The notes under the pieces are model-generated. The model did not search any database, had not been told where the DNA came from, and worked only from the letters and a program-made list of their open reading frames with translations. A DNA stretch of 64,000 bases from Ruminiclostridium cellobioparum subsp. termitidis CT1112 (GTDB lineage Bacteria > Bacillota > Clostridia > Acetivibrionales > DSM-1351). Location: assembly GCF_000350485.1 (NCBI RefSeq), contig NZ_AORV01000078.1, forward strand, positions 62,001-126,000, given 5' to 3'. Both the position numbers and the translations under genes were made by a program. This document shows, piece after piece, positions 32,657 through 41,540 of the stretch; within the stretch, counting starts at the first letter, position 1; every line of letters starts with the position of its first letter.

Positions 32657-33589
32657 ATGTCCAAAATTTATAAAAGTCTCACTGATTTAATAGGTAAAAC
32701 ACCTTTATTGGAACTTTCGAATTATGAAAACAAGCATGACCTCAAGGCCAAAATAGTAGCCAAGCTGGAATATTTCAATCCGGCAGGAAGTGTCAAGGAC
32801 AGAATAGCCAAAGCTATGATAGATGATGCAGAAGCAAATGGAGTATTAAAACCCGGAGCGGTAATTATTGAACCTACCAGCGGTAACACAGGAATCGGCC
32901 TTGCATCCGTTGCTGCTGCAAGAGGCTATAAAATAATTCTCACAATGCCTGAAACAATGAGTATAGAACGCAGAAACCTTTTAAAGGCCTACGGTGCCGA
33001 ACTGGTGCTTACCGAAGGTGCAAAAGGAATGAAGGGCGCCATTGCCAAGGCTGAGGAACTCGCACAGGAAACACCGAACAGCTTTATCCCGGGACAGTTT
33101 GTCAACCCTGCAAATCCGGCTGTTCATAAAGCTACAACAGGTCCTGAAATATGGGAAGATACCGACGGAAAAGTTGACATTTTTGTGGCAGGTATCGGAA
33201 CCGGCGGAACTATCAGCGGTGCAGGAGAATACTTAAAGTCAAAGAACCCCGACGTAAAAGTAATAGCTGTAGAACCCGCCAGCTCTCCGGTGCTTTCAAA
33301 AGGAACTCCGGGACCGCACAAAATTCAGGGAATCGGAGCAGGTTTTGTTCCGGACACTCTCAATACTAAAATTTATGATGAAATTATAACTGTTGAAAAT
33401 GATGACGCATTTGCTTCGGGCAGAGAAATATCCAAAGTTGAAGGCTTGCTGGTGGGTATTTCATCGGGTGCCGCTCTCTGGGCAGCCGTGCAGTTGGCAA
33501 AACGTCCCGAAAATGCAGGTAAGACAATTGTTGTTTTACTTCCTGACACCGGTGAAAGATATCTCTCCACTCCATTATTCTCGGAATAA
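32657..33589 (+). CDS. cysK: Cysteine synthase (O-acetylserine sulfhydrylase)
   Basis: 310 residues. PLP-binding Lys in [11 protein letters not shown] (about residue 43), the substrate-binding loop [10 protein letters not shown], and the phosphate-anchoring [10 protein letters not shown] are all intact; [15 protein letters not shown] is diagnostic. It joins sulfide to O-acetylserine to make cysteine in the cytoplasm. GGAGAG precedes the ATG, and the 288-base upstream gap holds a strong promoter and repeat sites. Confidence 0.95.
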   Translation: MSKIYKSLTDLIGKTPLLELSNYENKHDLKAKIVAKLEYFNPAGSVKDRIAKAMIDDAEANGVLKPGAVIIEPTSGNTGIGLASVAAARGYKIILTMPETMSIERRNLLKAYGAELVLTEGAKGMKGAIAKAEELAQETPNSFIPGQFVNPANPAVHKATTGPEIWEDTDGKVDIFVAGIGTGGTISGAGEYLKSKNPDVKVIAVEPASSPVLSKGTPGPHKIQGIGAGFVPDTLNTKIYDEIITVENDDAFASGREISKVEGLLVGISSGAALWAAVQLAKRPENAGKTIVVLLPDTGERYLSTPLFSE

Positions 33590-33606
33590 AACTATATTGT
33601 TTAAAA

Positions 33607-33653
33607 AACAGGCAGCAGCAAGACTTGATCAACTTGCCGCCGCCTGTTTTTTT
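33607..33653 (+). terminator. Rho-independent terminator of cysK
   Basis: AACAGGCAGCAGCAAG pairs with CTTGCCGCCGCCTGTT (two mismatches) followed by TTTTTT. Confidence 0.92.
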
Positions 33654-33854
33654 CTTGCCCGTTTGTTAAGAATAAGTAATAAAAGCTCCAAAAAAGTACT
33701 AAAAAGCTGAGCACTGCAAAATTTCTTATGTTAAAATATATACTAATAGTCTGTACCGTCTGAAACGTGCATTGTCTGTCGGCAGGGAAAGTTTTCTCAG
33801 GGCCGGGCGGATGCTGCTGCAGACTCCAGCAGTTTTTAAAAAGGAGCGCTGACT

Positions 33855-34640
33855 TTGAATATATTAATAACAGCCGGTGGCACAAGTGAAAAAATTGATA
33901 ACGTCAGGACCATAACCAACAGCTCTACCGGAAAACTGGGCTCGGCAATAGCCCTGGCTTTTGCTGAAACCTATACCCAGCCCACCGATAGGATATATTA
34001 CCTTTGCGGACAAAATGCGGTTATACCCGAAGCAGACCGTATCAGTATAATCAGGATCGGAAGCGTAAATGACCTTATGGAAAAGTTGACCGGGATACTG
34101 ACAACCGAAAGAATTGATGCAGTGATCCATTCCATGGCCGTCAGCGACTATACCGTTGACACACTGACCACCAAAAGCAGTATTGCCTCTTCCATAGCCG
34201 ATTTTATAAGCCAAAACGGACCGTCAGCCGCCCTGGAGCCGGAGACGCTCACTGCACAGCTTATTGAGAAAGCCTTCTCCGGGACAGACACCCTGGGTTC
34301 TGAAAATAAAATCAGTTCCGACATAGAAGACATAGTTATTGTAATGAAAAAAACTCCAAAGGTTATCGGCATGATAAAAAAGCTTCAGCCTGCTGCTCTT
34401 CTGGTTGGTTTCAAACTGTTAAGCAATGTATCTCCGGAAACCCTGATCGATACAGGGTATAATCTTTTATTAAAGAATAACTGCGATTTGGTGCTGGCAA
34501 ATGATCTGTCCGGAATAAATGAATTAGGACACAGGGGCTTCCTGATTTCCCCCGATAAGACCTATGAAACCTTTGAAACCAAATCCCAGATCGCCAAAGG
34601 CATAGTAAAGCGCGTACATGCAATACTAAATAATCAGTAA
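33855..34640 (+). CDS. coaB: Phosphopantothenate-cysteine ligase, stand-alone CoaB
   Basis: 261 residues, starts at TTG 33855 behind AAGGAG. The DNA/pantothenate-metabolism flavoprotein fold is visible: ILITAGGTSEKIDNVRTITNSSTGKLG (nucleotide-binding), MAVSDYTVD, MKKTPKVIGMIKKLQPAALLVGFKL (with the catalytic Lys region) and CDLVLANDL. CoaB joins phosphopantothenate and cysteine using a nucleotide triphosphate for coenzyme A synthesis. CoaC is a separate gene 52 bases downstream, the arrangement seen in streptococci and some clostridia rather than the fused CoaBC. A short hairpin followed by TTTTT lies just ahead of the ribosome site (about 33812-33840). Confidence 0.9.
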   Translation: MNILITAGGTSEKIDNVRTITNSSTGKLGSAIALAFAETYTQPTDRIYYLCGQNAVIPEADRISIIRIGSVNDLMEKLTGILTTERIDAVIHSMAVSDYTVDTLTTKSSIASSIADFISQNGPSAALEPETLTAQLIEKAFSGTDTLGSENKISSDIEDIVIVMKKTPKVIGMIKKLQPAALLVGFKLLSNVSPETLIDTGYNLLLKNNCDLVLANDLSGINELGHRGFLISPDKTYETFETKSQIAKGIVKRVHAILNNQ

Positions 34641-34692
34641 TATTTAAATCATATAAAATCAAATATAAAATGGTGTAAAGGAAGCAGTTTTT

Positions 34693-35235
34693 ATGAAAAA
34701 TATTATTTTAGGAGTTACGGGCAGTGTTGCCGCCTATAAGGCAGCCGACATTGCAAACAACCTTACAAAAAAGGGCTACAACGTGGAGGTCATAATGACA
34801 GGAAGTGCCCGGGAATTTATAACTCCCCTCACCTTTCAGTCTCTGACTAAAAACAAGGTATATTATGACATGTTTGAAGAAATCACTCCAAAGGATATCA
34901 AACATATATCCCTGGCCAGGAAAGCCGATCTGTGCCTCATAGCACCCGCATCGGCAAATATTATAGGAAAGCTTGCAAACGGCATAGCCGATGATATGCT
35001 CTCGACGGTGGTCATGGCTATGAACAATGTCCCGGTATATATCTGTCCTGCAATGAATACCAATATGTACATCAACCCTATAGTTCAGCGGAATATCAAG
35101 ACCCTTGCCGAATTCGGATATCATTTCATAGAACCCAGGGAATCGGTACTGGCCTGCGGAGATCTGGGCACAGGGGCCCTGGCCGATGTAGATAAAATCG
35201 TCAACACCGTGGAAGCCCACCAATGGAGGGCATAA
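34693..35235 (+). CDS. coaC: Phosphopantothenoylcysteine decarboxylase, stand-alone CoaC
   Basis: 180 residues, FMN-binding flavoprotein. Signature features are LGVTGSVAAYKAADIANNL (FMN site), HISLARKADLCLIAPASANIIGKLANGIADDMLS, the catalytic-loop ICPAMNTNMYINP and the substrate-recognition ESVLACGDLGTGALAD with its Cys. It makes phosphopantetheine from the CoaB product. Its stop codon overlaps the start of the next gene by one base. Confidence 0.93.
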   Translation: MKNIILGVTGSVAAYKAADIANNLTKKGYNVEVIMTGSAREFITPLTFQSLTKNKVYYDMFEEITPKDIKHISLARKADLCLIAPASANIIGKLANGIADDMLSTVVMAMNNVPVYICPAMNTNMYINPIVQRNIKTLAEFGYHFIEPRESVLACGDLGTGALADVDKIVNTVEAHQWRA

Positions 35236-36212
35236 TGGAAAAAATAGATATAACCCGGCTGCAGGGCATACATATCGGACATGCCCAGAATACCGGGGCA
35301 GGAACCGGCTGTACTGTTATCTTATGCCCCGAGGGCGCTGTCTGCGGCGTCGATGTCCGCGGCGGTTCGCCCGGCACAAGAGATACTGATGCACTGAACC
35401 CGGTCAACAATAGGAAAAGTGTTCACGGCATACTGCTGGCGGGCGGAAGTTCCTTTGGGCTTGACGCCGCCGGCGGGGTCATGCAGTTTCTGGAGGAGCG
35501 CGGCATTGGAAGGGACGTTGGTAAAACCATGGTTCCCAACGTGTGCGCCGCCATACTGTTCGACTTGAAGTGCGGAGACCACAGGGTGCGTCCCGACAAG
35601 GAAATGGGGTACGGCGCCTGTGCCGACGCCTTTCTCCAGCACAGCTTCAAAAGCGGCAGCGTAGGCGCCGGAACAGGTGCGGTTCTCGGAAAGGTCAGGG
35701 GCAGCACTCATGCAATGAAAGGCGGTGTGGGAAGTGCCGCCTTCAGTTATGGAGAGCTTATGGTGGGAGCAGTTATAGCTGTAAACTGTGTGGGCGATGT
35801 ATATGATTCCAGAGCGGGCAAAATAATAGCCGGTGTACTTTCGGATGACCGGAGCAGCCTGGCTTCCTCCGAAGAACTTATGCTTCGGGAATATGACAGC
35901 CACAGGGATTTCTTCAGTGAAAATACCGTTATCGGCTGTGTTATGACAAACGCCATGTTAACCAAAGCACAAGCTACAAAGCTTGCGGCACTGGGTCAGA
36001 ATGGGATCGCACGTACAGTGAGGCCCGCCCATTCCATATTTGACGGAGATACCATATTTGCCCTGTGCACCGGGCAGGTAGACGCAACTTTTGATTCGGT
36101 GGGTATTCTGGCCGCAAGAGCAGTCGAAGCGGCAATAATTGATGCTGTGGTAAGTGCCGAATCCCTGCATGGTTTCATTTCCTGCAGGGAGCTCATGAAT
36201 AAAAAAATTTAG
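35235..36212 (+). CDS. P1-family peptidase (DmpA/S58-like, Ntn hydrolase fold)
   Basis: About 325 residues. The start ATG at 35235 shares a base with the coaC stop and has GGAGGG upstream; an in-frame ATG at 35223 overlaps that ribosome site. The family motif GSSFGLDAAGGVMQFLEERG, the GTGAVLGKVRG region and the NAMLTKAQATKLAALGQNGIARTVRPAHSIFDGDTIF stretch match P1-family (DmpA-type aminopeptidase) proteins, which autocleave to expose a catalytic Ser or Thr. Its physiological substrate is unknown. Coupling to coaC suggests co-transcription with CoA synthesis, but a functional link is inference. Confidence 0.86.
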   Translation: MEKIDITRLQGIHIGHAQNTGAGTGCTVILCPEGAVCGVDVRGGSPGTRDTDALNPVNNRKSVHGILLAGGSSFGLDAAGGVMQFLEERGIGRDVGKTMVPNVCAAILFDLKCGDHRVRPDKEMGYGACADAFLQHSFKSGSVGAGTGAVLGKVRGSTHAMKGGVGSAAFSYGELMVGAVIAVNCVGDVYDSRAGKIIAGVLSDDRSSLASSEELMLREYDSHRDFFSENTVIGCVMTNAMLTKAQATKLAALGQNGIARTVRPAHSIFDGDTIFALCTGQVDATFDSVGILAARAVEAAIIDAVVSAESLHGFISCRELMNKKI

Positions 36213-36342
36213 ACCTGTCTCTTGACAAGTATACTTTTTTACAGGCATATTTTGCCGGTATTTTTTCGTTATAATATTAACAATCTTGTTACAAAGTATG
36301 GTTCAGGCACTCTTTCGGTGGTATAATGTAATTATTAAGCGT

Positions 36343-36389
36343 GCCGGCATGCCGGCCGGAACTGGTACAATATTCTGCATATTGTACCA
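36343..36389 (+). repeat. Two palindromes in the hydE leader
   Basis: GCCGGCATGCCGGC (36343-36356) is a perfect palindrome, followed by TGGTACAATAT (36363-36373) pairing with ATATTGTACCA (36379-36389) over a 5-base loop. They lie downstream of a TATAAT-like box (36322-36327), in the probable 5' untranslated region. No T-run; purpose unknown. Confidence 0.6.
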
Positions 36390-36432
36390 ATTGCCTGCTG
36401 TTTGAATATTCCTGAGAGGTTACGATAATTAT

Positions 36433-37470
36433 ATGAAACATTTAATTGATAAATTGTATGAAACACATCAATTGTCACGGGATGAATATATACATATTCT
36501 CAATGGCATTGATGCCGCAGCAAGTGAATATCTTTTCGAAAGGGCCAGAAAAGTTACCCGCAATAATTTTGGTAACGCAATTTATACAAGGGGTTTGATT
36601 GAATTTACAAATTACTGTAAAAACAATTGCTATTATTGCGGAATAGGTTCGGGCAATACCCGCGCAGACCGGTACAGACTCACTCTGGAGGATATACTGT
36701 CCTGCTGCAGTACGGGGCACGAGCTGGGCTTCCGCACCTTTGTGCTCCAGGGAGGCGAGGATAACCACTATTCCGATGAGGATATGGTCAATATAATCAC
36801 TGCCATAAAGCAGAACTATCCTGACTGTGCCATAACCCTGTCAATCGGAGAAAAAAGCTATGACTCCTACAGGAAGTATTATGAGGCAGGAGCCGACCGC
36901 TATCTTCTCCGCCATGAGACAGCAAACGAAGAGCATTACAAAAAGCTTCACCCGCAGAATTTATCTTTGGCCAACCGGAAACAGTGTCTGTACAATCTGA
37001 AAGAAATAGGCTTTCAGGTTGGAACGGGTTTCATGGTCGGTTCACCATATCAGACCACCGAAAACCTGGCCGAAGAGCTGCTGTTTCTAAAGGAATTCAA
37101 CCCCCAAATGGTGGGTATAGGACCTTTTATACCTCACAGCGAGACCAGATATGCAAAGGAGGCTGCAGGCAGCCTCGAATTGACTCTGGTTCTTATCGGC
37201 CTGATCCGCCTGCTGCTTCCAAAAGCACTTATTCCTGCAACCACAGCTCTAGGCACCATTAATTCCCTGGGCCGTGAAAAAGGTATTATGGCCGGTGCCA
37301 ATGTCGTCATGCCAAACCTGTCGCCGGTGGCCGTACGGAAAAAATACTCCCTGTACGACAATAAGATTTGCACCGGCGAAGAGGCTGCCGAATGCAGATT
37401 CTGCCTTTCCAACAGAATGAAGAATATAGGTTACGAGCTGGTGGTGGACAGAGGAGATTACATTGGATAA
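36433..37470 (+). CDS. hydE: [FeFe]-hydrogenase maturation radical SAM protein HydE
   Basis: 345 residues. The radical SAM cluster motif CKNNCYYCGIGSGNT (about residues 62-76) is followed by the HydE-type LQGGEDNHYSDEDMVNIITAIK, and the C-terminal CRFCLSNRMKNIGYELVVDRGDY region. HydE builds part of the di-iron dithiomethylamine ligand of the hydrogenase H-cluster with HydF and HydG. Neither partner nor the hydrogenase is in this window, so hydE stands alone here. It supports a fermentative, H2-evolving anaerobe. Confidence 0.93.
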   Translation: MKHLIDKLYETHQLSRDEYIHILNGIDAAASEYLFERARKVTRNNFGNAIYTRGLIEFTNYCKNNCYYCGIGSGNTRADRYRLTLEDILSCCSTGHELGFRTFVLQGGEDNHYSDEDMVNIITAIKQNYPDCAITLSIGEKSYDSYRKYYEAGADRYLLRHETANEEHYKKLHPQNLSLANRKQCLYNLKEIGFQVGTGFMVGSPYQTTENLAEELLFLKEFNPQMVGIGPFIPHSETRYAKEAAGSLELTLVLIGLIRLLLPKALIPATTALGTINSLGREKGIMAGANVVMPNLSPVAVRKKYSLYDNKICTGEEAAECRFCLSNRMKNIGYELVVDRGDYIG

Positions 37471-37520
37471 ACAACAGACATGTCGCAAAACTAACATTAT
37501 TTAAATACTTGTAATACATT

Positions 37521-37761
37521 TAATAGTGCTCCCGTACCAACATCAAAAAATGAAAAGCTTACAAAGTACATGCTTGAAATTTGTACGTCTCATCACAAGT
37601 ATTTTTGCTGTCGCAGAACACTCAACATCCTGTTTCGGATTGCTGCTCAAATCGGCTTCCTGCCGATTTGCCAGCAAAAACACTTGCGTTTCGCCTACAA
37701 TTTCAGGCATGTACTTTTAATAGAGCTTCTCATTTTTTGAAGTTGCACTCGCGCACTATTA
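37521..37761. repeat. Long fold-back (inverted-repeat) element, copy 2
   Basis: Second member of the family at 1875-2227, in a gap between convergent hydE and kdgK genes. Outer ends TAATAGTGC (37521-37529) and GCACTATTA (37753-37761) pair. The core has AACA-TCC-TGTT (37624-37634) and CAAATCGGC-TTCCT-GCCGATTTG (37648-37670), closed by TTTTTGCTG (37602-37610) with CAGCAAAAA (37672-37680). Stem bases differ from copy 1 by compensating changes, while TTTTGCTGTCGC and ACATCCTGT are identical. Arm features CTCAT, TTTCG.C.ACAATT and TGAAGTTG..CTC.CG are also shared. This fills most of the 37471-37827 gap. Confidence 0.85.
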
Positions 37762-37827
37762 TCGAGCAGTACATTATTATCATTTGTCCTGTTTTCAGAC
37801 AGCCCCCTACCATGTCATATGCTATGC

Positions 37828-38928
37828 TTACCTGACAACCCTTGCCCCCAGCCCCTTCATTACACCTTCAACTTCTTTCAGGCTGGCCATGGAAGTGTCA
37901 CCTGGAGTGGTCATGGCCAACGCGCCATGTGCCACACCATAGTTTACGGCCTTCTGTGCATCATCAGCAGTCATCAGCCCGTAAACCAGGCCCGATGCAA
38001 AACTGTCTCCACCGCCCACTCTGTCATATATCTCAAGCGCCGGGAACTCAATTGATCTGTATATATTGCCTCCGGCCCAGCAAATGGCGCTCCAGTCGTT
38101 TACCGTTGCAGTCTTAACCCCTCTGAGTGTGGTGGCTACCACCTTCATATTGGGATATTCCTTTACAACCCTGTCGATCATTTTTTTGTAGCCTTCAATA
38201 TCCAGCTCCTTCAGATTGGAATCATTTCCTTCCACCTCAAAACCCAGACATTGAGTGAAATCTTCTTCATTTCCTATCATAACATCAATGTACTTTGCTA
38301 TTTCCCTGTTGACTTCCTGCGCCTTTTTGTTCCCGCCTATGTAGTTCCACAGGGAAGGCCTGTAATTGAGGTCGTAGGAAACAATGGTATTATATTTTTT
38401 AGCGGCCTTGACAGCTTCAATTACCACCTCTAGAGTGGTCTCCGACAATGCGGCGAAAATACCTCCGGTGTGGAACCATCTTGCTCCCAGATTTCCAAAT
38501 ACATATTCCCAGTCTATGTCCCCTGCCTTCAACTGCGATGCAGCCGTATTGGCCCTGTCGGAAACCCCCAGGGCAGCTCTTATGCCAAAGCCTTTTTCTG
38601 TAAAATTCAAACCGTTTCTGACGGCACGTCCTATTCCGTCAAAAGGCATCCACTTGACTAAAGAAGTATCCACCCCGCCCTGCAGTATCAAATCCTCGAT
38701 CAGTTTGCCGATATCATTATCTGCAAATGCCGTCACAACGGCACAATTCATTCCGAAGCACTTGCGGAGTCCTCTGGAAACATTGTATTCTCCCCCGCCC
38801 TCCCAGGCTTTGAATTCTCTGGTGTTCTTAATTCTGCCGTCTCCGGGATCAAGCCTCAGCATTACTTCTCCCAGGGATATGCAATCATATTTATAACTTC
38901 CTTTTGGTTTTAAGTTAAGAATTGACAT
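37828..38928 (-). CDS. kdgK: PfkB-family sugar kinase, 2-keto-3-deoxygluconate kinase type
   Basis: 366 residues, longer than the paralogue at 23246. PfkB features: GEVMLRLDPGDGRIKNTREFKAWEGGGEYNVSRGLRKCFG, a sugar-binding region around GVDTSLVKW, and the catalytic YDRVGGGDSFASGLVYG near residue 305. Encoded with a KDPG/KHG aldolase (24-base gap) and divergent from a GntR regulator, it should phosphorylate 2-keto-3-deoxygluconate from uronate or gluconate breakdown. The extra length lies in the N-terminal and middle parts. GGAGG precedes the ATG. Confidence 0.88.
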   Translation of the reverse strand: MSILNLKPKGSYKYDCISLGEVMLRLDPGDGRIKNTREFKAWEGGGEYNVSRGLRKCFGMNCAVVTAFADNDIGKLIEDLILQGGVDTSLVKWMPFDGIGRAVRNGLNFTEKGFGIRAALGVSDRANTAASQLKAGDIDWEYVFGNLGARWFHTGGIFAALSETTLEVVIEAVKAAKKYNTIVSYDLNYRPSLWNYIGGNKKAQEVNREIAKYIDVMIGNEEDFTQCLGFEVEGNDSNLKELDIEGYKKMIDRVVKEYPNMKVVATTLRGVKTATVNDWSAICWAGGNIYRSIEFPALEIYDRVGGGDSFASGLVYGLMTADDAQKAVNYGVAHGALAMTTPGDTSMASLKEVEGVMKGLGARVVR

Positions 38929-38952
38929 AACCGACCTCCTAAGATTTATCTG

Positions 38953-39600
38953 TTACTTTGAAGCTCTTGCCTGCTTTACTTTTTCAACAAACTGCTTTCC
39001 TATGGTAACTATGGATTCATAATCACCCTTTTTAGCGCCGGCTGTCAGATTTCCTCCAACGCCAACCGCAACACTGCCCGCTTTGATCCATTCGCCCACG
39101 TTATCCAGATTTACACCGCCTGTAGGCATAAGCTTTATGTATGGCAAAGGTCCTTTGAAAGCCTTTATGATTGCCGGCCCGAATAACTCTCCCGGAAATA
39201 CCTTTATAATATCCGCACCTGCTTCCAGGCCTTCTACGGCCTCCTTCACCGTCATTGCCCCCGGCATGCAGGCAACCTGGTATCTGTTGCAAACCTTAAC
39301 CACTTCGGTATTCAGGCAGGGACTTACAATAAACTGCGCTCCTGCCAGTATTGCTGCTCTCGCGGTTTCAGGATCAAGAATTGTTCCTGCGCCGATAAGG
39401 ATTTTTCCGTCCTTGTTGGATTCAGCAAGTTTTTTAATGACCTCCAGAGCACCATCTACGGTAAAAGTTATCTCAATAGCACATATTCCGGCTTCAACGC
39501 AGGAATCAGCTATTTTCATGGCCTGATCGGCACTTTCTGCCCTGACAACGGCCACTACTCCACAGTCACAGATCTTTTGCAAAACATCGTTTTTGTTCAT
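38953..39600 (-). CDS. eda: KDPG/4-hydroxy-2-oxoglutarate aldolase
   Basis: 215 residues. Catalytic Glu in CAIEITFT (about 42), Schiff-base Lys in IKVFPGELFG (about 134) and the phosphate site MPTGGVNLDN. It cleaves KDPG to pyruvate and glyceraldehyde-3-phosphate, taking the product of the kinase encoded downstream on the same strand. It is the first gene of the pair; AAAAGGAG precedes the ATG. Distinct in sequence from the island aldolase at 24213. Confidence 0.9.
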   Translation of the reverse strand: MNKNDVLQKICDCGVVAVVRAESADQAMKIADSCVEAGICAIEITFTVDGALEVIKKLAESNKDGKILIGAGTILDPETARAAILAGAQFIVSPCLNTEVVKVCNRYQVACMPGAMTVKEAVEGLEAGADIIKVFPGELFGPAIIKAFKGPLPYIKLMPTGGVNLDNVGEWIKAGSVAVGVGGNLTAGAKKGDYESIVTIGKQFVEKVKQARASK

Positions 39601-39678
39601 AATACCTGGCTCCTTTTCCCAAACGGGTGATTTTATTTATTCTATTGAAAGTTATTGATAAATTATCCCTTATATATT

Positions 39679-39694
39679 AATATACTAGTATACA
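39679..39694. promoter_or_regulatory. Palindromic operator candidate of the GntR regulator
   Basis: TATACTAGTATA (39681-39692) is a perfect 12-base palindrome in the divergent gap between the aldolase/kinase pair and the GntR gene, extended to AATATACTAGTATACAA. FadR/FCD-type GntR regulators bind sites of this kind, so it is the best candidate operator here. Confidence 0.55.
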
Positions 39695-39855
39695 AGTTAG
39701 GTGTCAACCACAATAAAAATACTTAACAGAAAAAAACATGAAGAATACATAGTATTTCATATAGAAATTTTTGCAGTTACTCAAATTTATGTAATTGTAA
39801 AATCAGTTATGTTAAAATAGAAAGTGCTATGTAATAATACAAACAGGGAGTTTTT

Positions 39856-40527
39856 ATGAACAGAATGGAACGGAATGTGCTTCCCTTGAAGGAAGTAATC
39901 TATCAGGAGCTAAAAAATAAAATACTTAATCTTGAATATAAACCCGGTCAGATGATCAGCGAAACCGAGATATCAGATCTGCTGAAGGTCAGCAGAACAC
40001 CTGTCAGGGAGGTTTTTATCAGGCTGTCCCATGAAAAGCTGATAAATATATACCCGCAGAAAGGCACCTTTGTGTCCTTGATAGACCTTTCCTATGTCAG
40101 CGAAAGCGTCTTCATGCGGAATCTCCTGGAAAATCAAATTGTACGTGAGATAATGGAAAATGGTGCCGAACTGCCCCCGGAGATAAGGAAAAATCTGCGC
40201 CAGCAAAAGGAAGTAGTTGAGGAGGCCGGCACGGTGCAGGAATTTCTTGATCTGGATAACGAATATCACAGAATGATATTCAAAGCCGCAGATCATGCTG
40301 TCTCCTGGGATATTTTGAGCACAACCCGGATTCATTACAATAGATACAGGGTTTTAACAATGTACCTGCCTGAAATGCTGGGAAAGGTTTATAATGAGCA
40401 CTGCCAGCTGGTTGAACTTATCCGTAACCGGGATACCGCCTGCTATTCTATTTTAAAACGGCATCATTATTCCGGTCTGGATCATCCGAAAGCTCTGAAG
40501 GAGAAGTATCCTGACTATTTTCTTTAG
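39856..40527 (+). CDS. GntR-family transcriptional regulator (FCD subfamily)
   Basis: 223 residues. N-terminal winged helix-turn-helix (about 10-75; SETEISDLLKVSRTPVREVFIRLSHEKLI) and an all-helical FCD effector domain with the metal-binding DNEYHRMIF. It should repress or activate the divergent kdgK-eda genes in response to a uronic or sugar-acid derivative. Its last 80 bases overlap the 3' end of the convergent membrane-protein gene at 40448. Confidence 0.9.
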   Translation: MNRMERNVLPLKEVIYQELKNKILNLEYKPGQMISETEISDLLKVSRTPVREVFIRLSHEKLINIYPQKGTFVSLIDLSYVSESVFMRNLLENQIVREIMENGAELPPEIRKNLRQQKEVVEEAGTVQEFLDLDNEYHRMIFKAADHAVSWDILSTTRIHYNRYRVLTMYLPEMLGKVYNEHCQLVELIRNRDTACYSILKRHHYSGLDHPKALKEKYPDYFL

Positions 40528-41248
40528 GAAAATACCGGGTAACTTCAAACTTTTCAAGCCAGCCCTTTTTGAATTTAAGGGAAATATAGCCCATTATGCT
40601 TGTACCCAGAGCGCCCAGTGCATCGACGATCAAATCCTTCATGGTGTCCGACAGGGCGTCCCTGCCCATTCTGAGAGTACCATCCTCATAGGCAAACTTC
40701 TGCATGTTCAGACCTAAAAGTTTGTCAAAGGAAAATTCGTAGACCTCCCAGAGCGCTCCAATAGCCAATGCAAAAGAAAAGGCAAAAACGGCAACAAACA
40801 GGGGACTTAAATTGATATCCACTTTTTCAGAATCATTTAACAGTCTGACAACCGAAAACCCCAGCGCTCCTATCATAGCACCGCTGAAGGTATGTAACAC
40901 GGTATCCCAGTGCGGTATGTGGTAGTAAAAGCTCCTCACTTCCCCCAAATATATGGCAGCGTAAAGGAATATGACAAAAACAATATGCATGAAGCCCGGC
41001 ACGTTTATCTTCCACCTTCTTTCAAGCATTGAAGGCAGAAACATAATGATCATACCCATTATACATTGGATGAGCATGAGAACATAATCGGTCTTGAGCT
41101 TTTGAAATTTTACGTGCTGGACGGCACCCGAAGGTGACAGGATAACGTTTATAAGAGAGAATATCGTTGAGGCCACAAGAGTTGAAAACACAAACCAAAA
41201 AGTTATCTTCTCCCAATTAGCATTTCTTAAACTAAATTTTTTCTTCAT
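40448..41248 (-). CDS. YjdF/DUF2238-like integral membrane protein
   Basis: 266 residues with about six membrane helices. Conserved segments HIPHWDTVLHTFSGAMIGALGF, ALAIGALWEVYEFSFDKLLG and DTMKDLIVDALGALGTSIMGY are typical of DUF2238/YjdF-like proteins, whose function is unknown. The C-terminal tail is charged and poorly conserved, and its codons overlap the GntR gene 3' end in antisense over 80 bases. Both overlapping frames look genuine. Confidence 0.8.
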   Translation of the reverse strand: MKKKFSLRNANWEKITFWFVFSTLVASTIFSLINVILSPSGAVQHVKFQKLKTDYVLMLIQCIMGMIIMFLPSMLERRWKINVPGFMHIVFVIFLYAAIYLGEVRSFYYHIPHWDTVLHTFSGAMIGALGFSVVRLLNDSEKVDINLSPLFVAVFAFSFALAIGALWEVYEFSFDKLLGLNMQKFAYEDGTLRMGRDALSDTMKDLIVDALGALGTSIMGYISLKFKKGWLEKFEVTRYFPKENSQDTSPSELSDDPDRNNDAVLK

Positions 41249-41386
41249 ATATCTATTGGTTTTCCTTATAAATTTAATATAAACAAATAAACAAATCTAT
41301 TTTTTATATTATAGCATTTATTCATTTGTTATGAAAACAGAAATAACTGCTATAAAAACAACTGCCATAACCTGACTCCATGTGTA

Positions 41387-41437
41387 AAAATAACCGCCTG
41401 CCGGTTTGAATGGTCAAACTCTGCAAGCGGTTATTTT
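41387..41437. terminator. Bidirectional terminator after adhE
   Basis: AAAATAACCGCCTGC (41387-41401) pairs with GCAAGCGGTTATTTT (41423-41437), with T-runs on both strands. It ends adhE (minus strand). The rest of the 41249-41540 gap shows nothing else notable. Confidence 0.85.
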
Positions 41438-41540
41438 TTAATGCTGTTAAAGGAGATTGTGAAATTGGCAAGACATAAATACAGGAGTCAACAATGAAGA
41501 AAGCATTTCGGATTGTCCTGCCAACGGATGTCGGCTATAA

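Noticed and set aside
33812-33840. CTGCTG/CAGCAG hairpin plus TTTTT ahead of coaB as an attenuator
   Set aside because: The stem is only six or seven bases and no alternative antiterminator is visible, so I mention it but do not call it a regulator.
35322-35903. A 193-residue open frame opposite the P1-family peptidase gene
   Set aside because: Antisense shadow of a conserved enzyme in a GC-richer stretch, which lengthens chance frames.
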